Source of the DNA: a bacterium
GTDB lineage: Bacteria > Vulcanimicrobiota > Xenobia > Xenobiales > JADMJV01
NCBI GenBank assembly: GCA_018266105.1
Contig: JAFEBA010000056.1
Span: 1,553 to 65,552, forward strand
Direction of reading: 5' to 3'
DNA: 64,000 bases
Made by a program: the position numbers and the translations under genes. Shown here one piece after another: positions 1 through 8,913 of the stretch (within the stretch, counting starts at the first letter, position 1; every line of letters starts with the position of its first letter). Below the pieces are notes generated by a model. It had not been told where the DNA came from. It searched no databases and worked only from the letters and a program-made list of their open reading frames with translations.

Positions 1-70
1 GTAGCTCAGTTGGTAGAGCATGCGACTGAAAATCGTATTGTCGGCGGTTCGATTCCGCCCCACGGCACCA
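1..70 (+). tRNA. tRNA-Phe (GAA), 5' end cut by window
   Basis: The D arm, anticodon arm, T arm and 3' acceptor with encoded CCA can all be read. The anticodon stem encloses the loop CTGAAAA, giving anticodon GAA (Phe). The T loop is TTCGATT. The 3' acceptor strand CCACGGC predicts a 5' strand of GCCGTGG, and only its last G lies in the window, so six bases are missing on the left. Confidence 0.95.
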
Positions 71-73
71 CTG

Positions 74-105
74 GAGCCCTTCATTCGAAGGGCTCTTTTT
101 TTTTT
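74..105 (+). terminator. Rho-independent terminator after tRNA-Phe
   Basis: A nine-base perfect stem (GAGCCCTTC / GAAGGGCTC) with an ATTC loop is followed by ten T residues. It starts four bases after the tRNA CCA end. Its T-run touches the stop codon of the converging TPR-like gene. Confidence 0.9.
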
Positions 106-613
106 ACCTGAGACCGCGAGCAGCCCGCTGAGCCAGGATCCGATAGCGCACACTTTTCGCTTCCTGGCCTGCCCCAGAGCACAAAGCACGCTGCACGATG
201 GCTTCAGCCTCTTGCCAGCGTCCGAGATCGCACAAAACGGCGGCATGACAGGTCAGAATCTGGGGATCATTGCGATACAGGTTGGACTCGGCCAGATTCA
301 GGGCTAATTCGGTCTGGCGAAGATGTCGGCAACATTGACAGAGGAGGGCCAGCCAGGGCGCCTCCTCGCAATCTCCCAGCCGCTCAGCGCAAGCGCTCGC
401 CAACATCTTCAGAGACTCTGGAGCGCAGATGTCCAGGCCCTCGCGAAACCAGCATTGACTGAGAGCCTGCCAATCGAAGCCGTGACGGGCGAAAAACCGC
501 TGCAAGAAAGTCTGGCCCAGTTTCGCGCCGCTCTGGCCCACGCGTCCCATTTCATCAACCCAGGCCCGGCCGTTCCACCGAAATCTCAGGCCATCCAAAA
601 CCACTTCCAACAT
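104..613 (-). CDS. Small TPR-like protein of unknown function
   Basis: About 169 residues. The C-terminal half (roughly residues 95-150) has paired amphipathic helices in the style of tetratricopeptide repeats, for example ALNLAESNLYRNDP and LGRWQEAEAIVQRAL, so it is probably a protein-binding scaffold. The N-terminal half, rich in W, F and C, is not recognised. I chose the ATG at 613 because GGAGG lies eight bases upstream; an in-frame ATG at 631 lacks such a site. No signal peptide or membrane segment is visible. The plus-strand open frame over the same bases looks non-biological. Confidence 0.65.
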   Translation of the reverse strand: MLEVVLDGLRFRWNGRAWVDEMGRVGQSGAKLGQTFLQRFFARHGFDWQALSQCWFREGLDICAPESLKMLASACAERLGDCEEAPWLALLCQCCRHLRQTELALNLAESNLYRNDPQILTCHAAVLCDLGRWQEAEAIVQRALCSGAGQEAKSVRYRILAQRAARGLR

Positions 614-682
614 CCCCGTATCCTCCACCATTGGAGGATAGGCAGACGACTTCTACCAGATTTCTACCGAATCCGGCTTTTG

Positions 683-1339
683 TTAATAGAGATGAGGGAC
701 GACCAGTACGGTCGGGCGGTCAGGCAACTTCTCCATGCGCACCACTCCCTCGGAAGCGCGCTCGATAGCATAGCTGGCCTTGGCCAACTTGAGGAAATTC
801 TCTAGACCGTCGCAGCCAGGGAAAAGAGTCCGGCTCAAAAAAGGAGTGCGATAGTGCATGGGCACCACCAGCCGGGACTTCAGCTGCTCGGCAACGCGCA
901 TGGCCCCGGCGGCATCGAGAGTATTGCCACAGCCGCCGATGGGCACCAGGGCCACATCGCACGGACCAAGTTCAGAGAGTTGCTCCTGAGTCAGGACAGT
1001 GCCCAGATCCGAAAGATGCACAATCGAGGGCCCTTGGCCGGCCTGAAGCTTAAAAAGAGTCACCAGACCGCGTTGTCCATCGTCATCGTGGTCGGCCAGC
1101 ACGGCCGTCAAAGTCACCGGACCCAAACGTCTGGAAACTCCGCCGCGCAGCACGGTGGTGCGGCCTGAGACGGCGGCCACGTAGTTGTGGTCGAAATGCT
1201 CGTGGGAGATACACACGTAATCGGCCGGGCGCTCGGGCATCTTGTAGCCGATCTCGGGGGTGTAAGGATCCATCAAAATCTTAAGATCGCCAAAGTGAAG
1301 CAAAAAACAAGCGTGCGCGTAATATTCAAAGTGCAGCAT
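683..1339 (-). CDS. Metallo-beta-lactamase-fold metal-dependent hydrolase (UlaG-like)
   Basis: About 218 residues. The zinc-binding signature HEHFDH (HxHxDH) follows an N-terminal strand with YYAHACFLL and MDPYTPEIG, as in the UPF0173/UlaG-like branch of the superfamily. Later metal-ligand candidates are HLSDLG and the His of VPMHYRT. The substrate cannot be predicted. I started at the ATG at 1339, where homology-like sequence (MLHFEYYAHACF) begins; an in-frame start at 1393 adds 18 unlikely residues. It is divergent from the phosphofructokinase gene, with about 100 bp between the two starts. Confidence 0.8.
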   Translation of the reverse strand: MLHFEYYAHACFLLHFGDLKILMDPYTPEIGYKMPERPADYVCISHEHFDHNYVAAVSGRTTVLRGGVSRRLGPVTLTAVLADHDDDGQRGLVTLFKLQAGQGPSIVHLSDLGTVLTQEQLSELGPCDVALVPIGGCGNTLDAAGAMRVAEQLKSRLVVPMHYRTPFLSRTLFPGCDGLENFLKLAKASYAIERASEGVVRMEKLPDRPTVLVVPHLY

Positions 1340-1435
1340 CAGCGGCCGAGGTTCTTGCCCAGAAGGGCCAACCCCTTTGCAGCAAGAAGGCACAAAGCGT
1401 TACAGATACACGAACCCGCAATTTAGAGGTAATTC

Positions 1436-2725
1436 ATGGCAAAGAAAGTCCATAAATACGGTATCCTGGTGGGCGGTGGACCCGCTCCCGGCATCAACTC
1501 GGTTATCAGTTCGGTCACCATTGAGGCCAGCAAACGCGGCCACACCGTGATCGGAATTTACGATGGCTTTAAGAACCTGATGGCCGGTCAGACCAAGATC
1601 GAGTTCCTGACGATTCCCAAGATTAGCGGAATCCACCGGTTGGGCGGCAGCATCCTGCGCACGGCCCGGGCCAACCCCACCAAGAAGGACGCCGATTTAC
1701 GCGCCACGGTGGAGACCCTGAAAGACCTGGGCATCACCCACCTGGTCACCATCGGCGGCGACGATACGCTCTTTTCTGCCAGCACGGTGGCTGCCTATTC
1801 GAAGAAATACCTGGATCACGACCTGGCTTTCGCACACGTGCCCAAGACCATCGATAATGACCTGCCCTTGCCGGCCGGCATTCCCACCTTCGGTTTTGAG
1901 ACCGCGCGCTCCGAAGGTTCTCGTCTCGTCTCCACCTTTCAGGCCGACGCCCGCACCACGGGGCGCTGGTTCGTGGTGGTCGCGATGGGCCGCAAAACCG
2001 GGCATCTGGCTCTGGGCATCGGTAAGTCCGCCTCAGCCACCCTCACCCTCATTCCCGAAGAATTCCCAGTCGGTCGCCATTCCTTGAAGTTGGTGGTGGA
2101 CACCATCGCCGGCTCGATCGTGAAGCGCCTGAGTGATGGTCGCAACTACGGCGTGGCCGTAGTGGCCGAGGGCTTCCTGGAGTTTCTCCAGGAAGATGAA
2201 CTGAAAGCCCTCGTTACCGACCATCACGCCATCGACTACGATGAGCACGGCCACCTGCGCCTGTCGGAGCTGAACTTCCCGGACGTGATCAAATATGTCT
2301 TACACAAGCGCCTCAAGGAGCTGGGTGTGGCTCTGCGCGTAAACGACCAGGAAATCGGTTACGAACTGCGCTGTGTCGACCCTTGTGCCTTCGACATTGA
2401 CTACACTCGAAATCTTGGGTTTGGGGCCGTGGACTTCCTGGAGTCCGGAGGCTCTAACGCCATGATCACGATTCAGGGCGATAAGATCGTCCCCATGAAG
2501 TTCGAAGATCTGCGCGATGGGGACACCGGCAAGACCAAGGTCCGTATGGTTGACACCGAATCGCTGTCCTTCAAGATTGCCCGCGAATACATGATCCGGC
2601 TGGACAAGTCCGATTTCGAGGATGAAGAGAAGCTACGCAAGATTGCTCAGGTCACGACCATGAGCCCTGAGAAATTCAAGGCCGAATTCTCCCACGTAGT
2701 GGACGGCGAGCTAATCGCCAAGTAA
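1436..2725 (+). CDS. pfp: 6-phosphofructokinase, probably pyrophosphate-dependent
   Basis: 429 residues. It phosphorylates fructose 6-phosphate in glycolysis. The N-terminal GGGPAPGIN forms the phosphate-donor loop. The donor-specificity site reads GGDDT (107-111) rather than the GGDGS of ATP enzymes, and the catalytic segment is PKTIDNDL with Lys137 and Asp140. In this family GGDD plus PKTID is the pattern of PPi-using (reversible) enzymes. Substrate-binding GFETARSEG follows. A Shine-Dalgarno AGAGG sits before the ATG. The 3' end overlaps the stop region of the convergent coiled-coil gene by 15 bp. Confidence 0.87.
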   Translation: MAKKVHKYGILVGGGPAPGINSVISSVTIEASKRGHTVIGIYDGFKNLMAGQTKIEFLTIPKISGIHRLGGSILRTARANPTKKDADLRATVETLKDLGITHLVTIGGDDTLFSASTVAAYSKKYLDHDLAFAHVPKTIDNDLPLPAGIPTFGFETARSEGSRLVSTFQADARTTGRWFVVVAMGRKTGHLALGIGKSASATLTLIPEEFPVGRHSLKLVVDTIAGSIVKRLSDGRNYGVAVVAEGFLEFLQEDELKALVTDHHAIDYDEHGHLRLSELNFPDVIKYVLHKRLKELGVALRVNDQEIGYELRCVDPCAFDIDYTRNLGFGAVDFLESGGSNAMITIQGDKIVPMKFEDLRDGDTGKTKVRMVDTESLSFKIAREYMIRLDKSDFEDEEKLRKIAQVTTMSPEKFKAEFSHVVDGELIAK

Positions 2726-5700
2726 CTCGGGCTTTAAGCCTTTCTCTGGCATAAGGTCCTCCGCTGTGGCGTGGATCATTGCGTCGAGCTCCTCACGGAG
2801 CTCTTCGTTTTGATGGCGCAGTTCCTCAGCCCGAACCTTATATGCGCGCGCTTTCGCCATGGCGGCCGCGATTTTCTGGTCCTTCTCTTCAAGCTGAGCA
2901 TTGGCAGCCTCGCGCATGCGCAATGAATTTTCTTGCAGCTTGAGCGCCTTTTGCTCTAGCGCGGCCCGGGTAGCCTCCTCGCCCTGGAACCGGGCTTCCA
3001 GCTCCAGCTTTTGAGAACGCAGAGCCTCAAATTGGCGTTCCAGCTCGTCGCGTTGCTGCTGACTCCAGGCCAGCTCGATCTCATACTGGCCGCGCTCGGC
3101 CTGATACTCAGAGAGCTTCTCGCGCAGGATTTCCCCGGCCCGCCGCTCTTCCTCGAGGGCCGCGCTGACCTCGCTCTGCTGCTCCTGTAAAACTTCGAGT
3201 TGAGCCTGACGCTGATGTTCCATTCGCTGCAAAGAGGAGCGCTGCTCCTCCAGTTGTTCTTCCAGCCTCTCGACTTCGATTCTCTGTTGCTGACTCAAAT
3301 GCTCCAGGCTGGCCAGACCGGCCTGTTCAACATCCGCCAGACGGGCGCGCTGGGCCTCAAGCTCCTGACGCAGAGCCTCCACCTGCTTGCGATGCTGCTC
3401 ATGGAGCGAGTCGACCTCGTGGCGATGAACCGTGCGCAGTTCCTCGAGGTGCTCCTGGAAAAGGGCTGCTTGCTGGGACCGCTCCTGATCCAGTTTGACT
3501 TGCTGCTGGGCTGCCAGTCGGGTCAGTTCAAGCTTGTGCTCATCCGTCAGGGCCGCCATCCGCTCTTGGAAGGTCTTTTGCATCACGGCCGCTTTGTGCT
3601 GGACCTGCTCCTGAATGCGAGCCGCCAGCTGGGCCATCTGGGCGCGATGTTCCTCGTCCAGGGCCTGTCGCTGCCCTTCCAGCTTGGTACGATGACTTTC
3701 GGACCAGGCGGCCCCCCGAGCGGCCAGCTCATTCTGATGCTCCTGACGTAGCCGCTCGACCTCCAAAGCATGCTCGGCCAACCGATCCTCAGCCCGGGTC
3801 TCCCAAAGTTGGGCCAATCCGACCAGCTCAGCTTCATGTTGCTCCCGCAGTTGCTCAAGCTCCAGTTGATGACGCTCCTGATTGCTCAGCAGCTCCTCAG
3901 TCAGCCGAGCATTTCGCTGATCATCCTCGGCCTGGGTACGCTGCGACCACTGTAAAGCTTCATCACGAGTGGACTGCAGCTGTTCCTGATGCAAAAGCTT
4001 AAGGCTTTCCAGGTCGCGTTGATGCTGCGCTCGCAACTGCTCCAGCCCGAGCTGCTGCTGCTCATAATCTTGCTGTAGGCGGGCGAGCAGCTCGGTTTCC
4101 CGTCGGCCCAAGCGCCCCAGTTCCTCTTCGTGAGCCAACCGCATCTGGTGGAGCTCCCGCTCCCGCTCCTCGGCCAGGGATTTAAACTGCGGCAGCAGCT
4201 GTTGCGCCCTGGCCAACCGGGCTTCGACCTGCTCGACTCTACTGGTCCGCTGCTGGAGCTCAGCGACCTCTGCGCGCACCTGCTTGAGTTCCGCCACCAG
4301 AGCGTGAATGCGCTCCCTGGCTTTCTGCAGCGCGCTACTTGCGACATCCAGCTTCTCCGTCAGTTCCTCTTCGGCCGCCAGAGCTCGCTCCAGCTCCCCT
4401 CGAACCTGACTCTGGGAGCTCTCAAAATCAGCCCGCGCCTCATCCAAAGAAATGGCCGCTCCAATACGAGCCCGAGCGGCTTCGGCGCGGGCTTCCTCCA
4501 GTGAGTTGGCGGCTTCCCTCTGAGTTTCATCGAGCCTTAACCTCAGCTCCTCAAGCTCCAGGCGGGAGGCCTCCAGACCCGCTTCCGCCTGCTGTAGACG
4601 TTGCTGTAGCAGCGCTTCATTGCGGCTAGCTTCTTCGGCCAGGTAGAAGTGTTCGTTCTCGCTGGCGCGCGCATCGGCCAGCTCTTGTTCGGCGTGAGCC
4701 AGAGCCTGACGCGCCAGCTCTTCGGCTAGCTGAGCTTGGCTCAACGCCTCCCGCAATCGGGGGGTCTCATTCTCCTTGGCCTGGTCGACCAGCCGTTGGC
4801 GCAACCGGACCACTTCTTCACTCAGCCTGGTCAGTTGCTGATCTCGATCTCGCAGTGCCGAAGCGGACTCTTCTTGCAGCTTTTGCAGGGCTTCGCGGAC
4901 CTTGGTCAGCTTGCGGTCCAACAGAGCGGCTCGCTCGGCCTCCCCTTCGGAAACCTGCAAACGCTGCTGCAAAGCCCGCGTTTCTTTTTCGAACACCTCA
5001 ATCGCGACCAAATTCTTCTGCAACTCAGAGCGCAGAGCCTGGAGGTTCAACTCTCGCTCGGAAAGTAAGCGTCGCTTCTGATCAACCTCTTGTTGCAGTT
5101 CGCCGGCCTTAGCCTGAAGAGCCTTAAGCTCAGAGCGCTGATCGTCTCGTTCGCTAATCAGTTGCGCTTGAGATTGACGCAAATCACGCGTCACCTGTCG
5201 CAGCCGGTCGCTCTTCTGAGTCAGTTTCTTCAGCTGCTGGCGCTGCTCAGTTAACTTGAACTCCTGGAAACGCATCTCGTTCTGTTTATCCAGCAACGAG
5301 TACTCCAGACTCCGGGCCTGCTTCTGAGCCTCGTCCAGACGGGCTTCCTGACTGCGGAGTTGGGCCTGAGCCCACTCGATCTGCTGAGAGAACAGGCCTG
5401 TCAGAGCTGGAAGCTGGGCCGGTTCTGCCGGCACGATCTGCATAGGCTCCAGCTTGCGCGCTTCCTCCAGCTCATCGCCCAGGGCGCTCATTTCATGGCG
5501 GAGACGCTGCACCAGTTCTTCGCGGTATTCCAAGGCCGAGACCGACAAAGAGAACAGCGAAACCAGCAGCTCCGCATAACGGCTTTGCTGCTTTGGAGTG
5601 AGCAGAGTCTGGTCGGCTAGATGCAAATCGTCTGGCAGCTTCTCCAACGCCCCCAAACGCTGGACGACCTGGTGGAGCGAGTCAGAAAGCGGAGGCTGAT

Positions 5701-5848
5701 TGAGCTGCCCGAGCACCTGGACCAACGACTGAGAACCGACAACCTGGGCCAGGCTGAAAGAAGCCGAGCCGCCCAGCATTTGGGCCAGCTTCAGCAACTC
5801 TCGGCGGGCCGCCGCCTGCACCCTCCAATGCCAGTAATCGTCTTGCAT
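2711..5848 (-). CDS. Giant coiled-coil protein (1045 aa)
   Basis: Residues 1 to about 130 form a predicted globular alpha-helical head with LAQMLGGSASFSLAQVV. From about 130 to 1020 the chain is almost unbroken heptad-type sequence, very rich in Q, E, L, R and A and with almost no Pro or Gly. A short tail follows. There is no Walker A or SMC-like ABC head, so it is not SMC, SbcC or RecN. The length suggests a rod of more than 100 nm if fully helical (inference). It lies 54 bp downstream of the FlhA-like membrane gene on the same strand, so the two are probably co-transcribed. The start at 5848 has no strong ribosome site, which fits coupling to the upstream gene. Function unknown: a filament, tether or export partner are all possible. 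Confidence 0.8.
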   Translation of the reverse strand: MQDDYWHWRVQAAARRELLKLAQMLGGSASFSLAQVVGSQSLVQVLGQLNQPPLSDSLHQVVQRLGALEKLPDDLHLADQTLLTPKQQSRYAELLVSLFSLSVSALEYREELVQRLRHEMSALGDELEEARKLEPMQIVPAEPAQLPALTGLFSQQIEWAQAQLRSQEARLDEAQKQARSLEYSLLDKQNEMRFQEFKLTEQRQQLKKLTQKSDRLRQVTRDLRQSQAQLISERDDQRSELKALQAKAGELQQEVDQKRRLLSERELNLQALRSELQKNLVAIEVFEKETRALQQRLQVSEGEAERAALLDRKLTKVREALQKLQEESASALRDRDQQLTRLSEEVVRLRQRLVDQAKENETPRLREALSQAQLAEELARQALAHAEQELADARASENEHFYLAEEASRNEALLQQRLQQAEAGLEASRLELEELRLRLDETQREAANSLEEARAEAARARIGAAISLDEARADFESSQSQVRGELERALAAEEELTEKLDVASSALQKARERIHALVAELKQVRAEVAELQQRTSRVEQVEARLARAQQLLPQFKSLAEERERELHQMRLAHEEELGRLGRRETELLARLQQDYEQQQLGLEQLRAQHQRDLESLKLLHQEQLQSTRDEALQWSQRTQAEDDQRNARLTEELLSNQERHQLELEQLREQHEAELVGLAQLWETRAEDRLAEHALEVERLRQEHQNELAARGAAWSESHRTKLEGQRQALDEEHRAQMAQLAARIQEQVQHKAAVMQKTFQERMAALTDEHKLELTRLAAQQQVKLDQERSQQAALFQEHLEELRTVHRHEVDSLHEQHRKQVEALRQELEAQRARLADVEQAGLASLEHLSQQQRIEVERLEEQLEEQRSSLQRMEHQRQAQLEVLQEQQSEVSAALEEERRAGEILREKLSEYQAERGQYEIELAWSQQQRDELERQFEALRSQKLELEARFQGEEATRAALEQKALKLQENSLRMREAANAQLEEKDQKIAAAMAKARAYKVRAEELRHQNEELREELDAMIHATAEDLMPEKGLKPELLGD

Positions 5849-5902
5849 AGACGAACAAAATTTCGACGAAGCCGATGCCTTCCTGCCCCGTGAGAGAAAA
5901 GC

Positions 5903-8170
5903 TTAGGTAAGAACTGAGTGGATCTGCACTCTGGGAGGCACTTCCTGATTGGAGAGGACCACGTGGTAAGAGCGCGCCCCCAACAGTTCGCGCACCGCCC
6001 TGCGGCATTCAGGGCGAGTGACGAAGACGGGTTGGAGTCCGCGTTCTCTCAAATTGGCCGCCCAGTTTTCCAGCCGCAAACTCACCTGGCTTCCGGCACT
6101 TCCGGAGAGAATATCGTCCTCGACCTCTGGAGGAACCAGAATGCAGTTCAGAACCCCATCATTGTTGATATACTCCGACACCAGGCTATCACGAAGGGCC
6201 AGCCTGGCCGCTTCAACCATCTCGGTCACCGTCGGGCGTTGATCAGAGACCACCAGCAAGCCCTCGCAAATCCTGGCTAAATCGCGGATACTCACGCGTT
6301 CCCGGAGCAGTTGGCGCATGACCTGCCAGAGAGCGGGCTTATCCACTGCTCGCAAGTGGAGCTGATGCACCACGCCAGCCAATTCCGGTTGACCGAGCAA
6401 TTGCTCGGCAGCTTGGTATGTCAGCAGATCATCAGCGTGACTGCGAGCCACTTCGGCCAGCAGGGTGGTGATCACAGAGACCGGATCAAAAATCATGCAG
6501 CCCAAGCGTTCGGCTACTCCACGCTGCTCGGGTGAAACCCATACCCCCGGCATGCCGTAGGTGGGATCGACCGTCCTGGTGCCCCGAAGATTTCTCAACT
6601 TTTCCTCGGGACCGATGGCCAGAAAATCTTCGCTCTGAAGGCTAGCGTGTGCCACCGAGATGTGGCGAACTTTGACCACAAAGCTTTTTGCCTTGAGCTG
6701 ATGGTTTTGATAAACGGCCAGGCTCGATAGCCGCAGGCCAAGCTCCAACTCCAGGTGATACCGAACGGAATCAAGCCGGTTCGCCAATCGGGCCTCGCTC
6801 AAGTGAGCCAGGCCCTCGCCCAACTCCAGAACCAGCCCCTCCGCTCTCTGGGGCCCTTGGGCGGGAGCCATCGGGAGCGGCAAGCCGGGCCCTAAAGCCG
6901 CCGGCCGAGCCGCTCTCGGGGTGCGCAAAAGGGTTAATCCTACCGTAGCCAGGCCCAACAGCACCAGTGACCAGGGCCAAAGGAAGTCTCGGTCTGCGGG
7001 GCGTTCTACAAAGTAGAACGTTTCCGGACCAAACCCCAAAGCCCCGCCTCGCTCCAGAACCAGGGGACGCAGCTCCGGGGGTGCATCCACCAGCAGGCGA
7101 GCCGAGCCCGAGCGCTGACAGGAAGCCAGCCAAACGGGTTGCTCAAGCAACGGATCGATTTGGTGGTGCAGAAGCCTATCGGGACTGCTAGCTGGGGTCG
7201 ACTCCTGGGGAATCTGAGCGTAGAAAAATCCTATCCCGGCGGCCAGAAGACAGAGCAGACTCACACGCGAGGTCCGACGGGGTTGAGGCACTGGCTGAGG
7301 CTCCGGAAAATCCTTGTGGCTCCGGGCATGCTTAGACAGACTGTCCTCATCAACAAAAACTTCATCGCACTCAGGACATGTATAGATGCGTCGACGACGA
7401 TGCTTCAGTTGCTGCACGAGCAAACGGGCCCACCGTTGAGCATCGTCAGCGGATGGGCCCTGATCCGAAGACAACTCTCCGGCAAAGTAGGCCAGGGCGT
7501 GAGCCCGGGCGCTTTCGGTCAGGCCACAGGTTTGGCTGCTGAGAGTTTCAGCGTGCTGCGGGGGCATCTCGGCCAAAATAGCCTTCACCACCCACTCGGG
7601 ATAGTAGCTCAGCACGGCCTGGACCAGGCTTAAACCGGGAGTCCCCGGGCGAGCCAGACGGGACGGCCGGTACCAAGGCCATCCAAATGAACGGCCCCCC
7701 CGCCTGAACCTGGGAAGCCGCATCCGGGCCAGGATGTAGGAGCGGCAACGGGCCAGACCTGCAATCAAGCCGGGCAGGCCCAGTAGCAGCCCCAGACCGG
7801 CCAGCCAGAGGGACAAGTTTCGATGATCGGACCAGTGAAAAGAGGGCTTTCCCACCACCAGAGTGATGGCCTCGCCTCGCTGAGGCTCAATATCGTAAAG
7901 GTGCTCGAGTGCAGGACGCAGCCAGGACAGTTCCTTCTGGCTGGTTACCAACAGCCGGAATGGTTGGAGCTGAAGCACTTCCACATGGGATGACCCGCCC
8001 AGGTGCTCCAGCAGCTCGCTCCCGGGATACTCCAGTGACCGCACCGCTTCGGGCTGATCGATCCGCAAACCCTGGGGTAAGGCCCAGAAGCTGAGGGCCA
8101 AGAGCAGCACTGAAACCACATTGCACAGGACCATGAGCGTGCGCACACGCGACGGGAAGAAGGAAGGCAA
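5903..8170 (-). CDS. Membrane protein with C2H2 zinc finger and FlhA-like C-terminal domain
   Basis: 755 residues. Hydrophobic segments lie at about 10-32, 118-140, 302-318 and 396-415. Each pair encloses a small domain (about 40-115 and 320-395). Residues 180-235 (PEWVVKAILAEMPPQHAETL) recall FliG/FliF-type helices, a weak similarity. Residues 263-285 are a canonical C2H2 finger: C265, C268, H281, H285 with 2, 12 and 3 residues between. Residues 445-755 resemble the cytoplasmic domain of flagellar/type III export gate FlhA: LVLELGEGLAHL, YHLELELGLRL, YGMPGVWVSPEQR, FDPVSVITTLLAEV, LLRERVSIRDLARICEGL, and a terminal segment with VVLSNQEV. FlhA's usual eight-helix membrane half is absent. The TTG start is supported by AGGAGG at 8177-8182, six bases upstream. 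A TATACT hexamer at 8209-8214 could be its -10 box. Confidence 0.8.
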   Translation of the reverse strand: MPSFFPSRVRTLMVLCNVVSVLLLALSFWALPQGLRIDQPEAVRSLEYPGSELLEHLGGSSHVEVLQLQPFRLLVTSQKELSWLRPALEHLYDIEPQRGEAITLVVGKPSFHWSDHRNLSLWLAGLGLLLGLPGLIAGLARCRSYILARMRLPRFRRGGRSFGWPWYRPSRLARPGTPGLSLVQAVLSYYPEWVVKAILAEMPPQHAETLSSQTCGLTESARAHALAYFAGELSSDQGPSADDAQRWARLLVQQLKHRRRRIYTCPECDEVFVDEDSLSKHARSHKDFPEPQPVPQPRRTSRVSLLCLLAAGIGFFYAQIPQESTPASSPDRLLHHQIDPLLEQPVWLASCQRSGSARLLVDAPPELRPLVLERGGALGFGPETFYFVERPADRDFLWPWSLVLLGLATVGLTLLRTPRAARPAALGPGLPLPMAPAQGPQRAEGLVLELGEGLAHLSEARLANRLDSVRYHLELELGLRLSSLAVYQNHQLKAKSFVVKVRHISVAHASLQSEDFLAIGPEEKLRNLRGTRTVDPTYGMPGVWVSPEQRGVAERLGCMIFDPVSVITTLLAEVARSHADDLLTYQAAEQLLGQPELAGVVHQLHLRAVDKPALWQVMRQLLRERVSIRDLARICEGLLVVSDQRPTVTEMVEAARLALRDSLVSEYINNDGVLNCILVPPEVEDDILSGSAGSQVSLRLENWAANLRERGLQPVFVTRPECRRAVRELLGARSYHVVLSNQEVPPRVQIHSVLT

Positions 8171-8274
8171 GACAATCCTCCTGATGGGTGTGAATCCAGA
8201 ACAAGCACAGTATAAAATAGGGTTGTTACAAACACTGGTAAAGATTTACGCCCTTTGGCCTATAGCAAACAGAA

Positions 8275-8296
8275 ATTTCAAACGCTAGTTTGAAAT
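8275..8296. promoter_or_regulatory. Perfect inverted repeat, probable TetR operator
   Basis: Two perfect nine-base arms, ATTTCAAAC and GTTTGAAAT, flank GCTA. The repeat ends two bases before the ATG of the TetR-family gene, where a bound repressor would block transcription or the initiation region. This is the usual arrangement for autoregulated TetR/AcrR repressors of efflux operons; the binding itself is inferred. Confidence 0.75.
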
Positions 8297-8298
8297 GC

Positions 8299-8913
8299 AT
8301 GGATAACCGCTCCCCATCCTCGACGCGCGCCCGCATCCTGGAAGTAGCCGGACCCATCTTCGCGGAGAAGGGACGGCGTGAGACCACGATTCGCGACATT
8401 GTGCAGGCCGCCGGCGTCAACCAGGCCGCCGTGAACTACCATTTTCGCGACAAAGACGGGCTTTACGCTGAGGTCTTGCGGGTAGCCGTTCACGGTGGAC
8501 TCAAAACTGAATCCGAAGAAGGGGCGCCGGCCGAGCAACGTCTGAGGGAACTCGTCCGGGCCTCGGTGCAAAGATTTTACGACCATGAGCGCCAGGGTTG
8601 GCAAACTCGACTGATGATGAGGGAACTGGAAGAGCCTTCAGCGCCCTTCGTAACCTTGATGGATGAAATCGTAGGGCATATTATGCCCAGGGTCAGCCGC
8701 ATCGTGGCCGAGCTCAACCCGGCCCTGGATGATGAGCAACGCTGGCTGTGCTGTCACAGTTTGATGTCCCACTGCAACGGGATGCCCAAGGCCGAGTTCT
8801 TCTTGGAACGCAGTCGGCCGGGCTGGCTCAATCGCCCCGCCGCCGAGCGAGCACAACAATTAACGGATCATATCAGCAGATTTTGTCTTGCTGCCATCGG
8901 AGGAATCGAGTGA
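8299..8913 (+). CDS. TetR/AcrR-family transcriptional repressor
   Basis: 204 residues from the ATG at 8299. The N-terminal helix-turn-helix is typical: ARILEVAGPIFAEKG, TTIRDIVQAAGVNQAA and VNYHFRDKDGLYAEVL. The C-terminal half is the ligand-binding helical domain (CerR/YbiH-like, with RLMMRELEEPS). It heads an adaptor-RND-TolC operon and probably senses a pump substrate. An in-frame TTG at 8290 lies inside the operator and is less likely. No ribosome site is visible before 8299, so the message may be leaderless. Confidence 0.9.
   Translation: MDNRSPSSTRARILEVAGPIFAEKGRRETTIRDIVQAAGVNQAAVNYHFRDKDGLYAEVLRVAVHGGLKTESEEGAPAEQRLRELVRASVQRFYDHERQGWQTRLMMRELEEPSAPFVTLMDEIVGHIMPRVSRIVAELNPALDDEQRWLCCHSLMSHCNGMPKAEFFLERSRPGWLNRPAAERAQQLTDHISRFCLAAIGGIE

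Noticed and set aside
3200..4504. Long plus-strand open frames opposite the coiled-coil gene
   Set aside because: They are Leu/Gln-rich mirrors of the Glu/Gln/Leu codon usage of the coiled coil, have no ribosome sites and resemble no family.
8290..8298. TTG at 8290 as the TetR start
   Set aside because: It lies within the operator arm and would add only three residues before the ATG at 8299.
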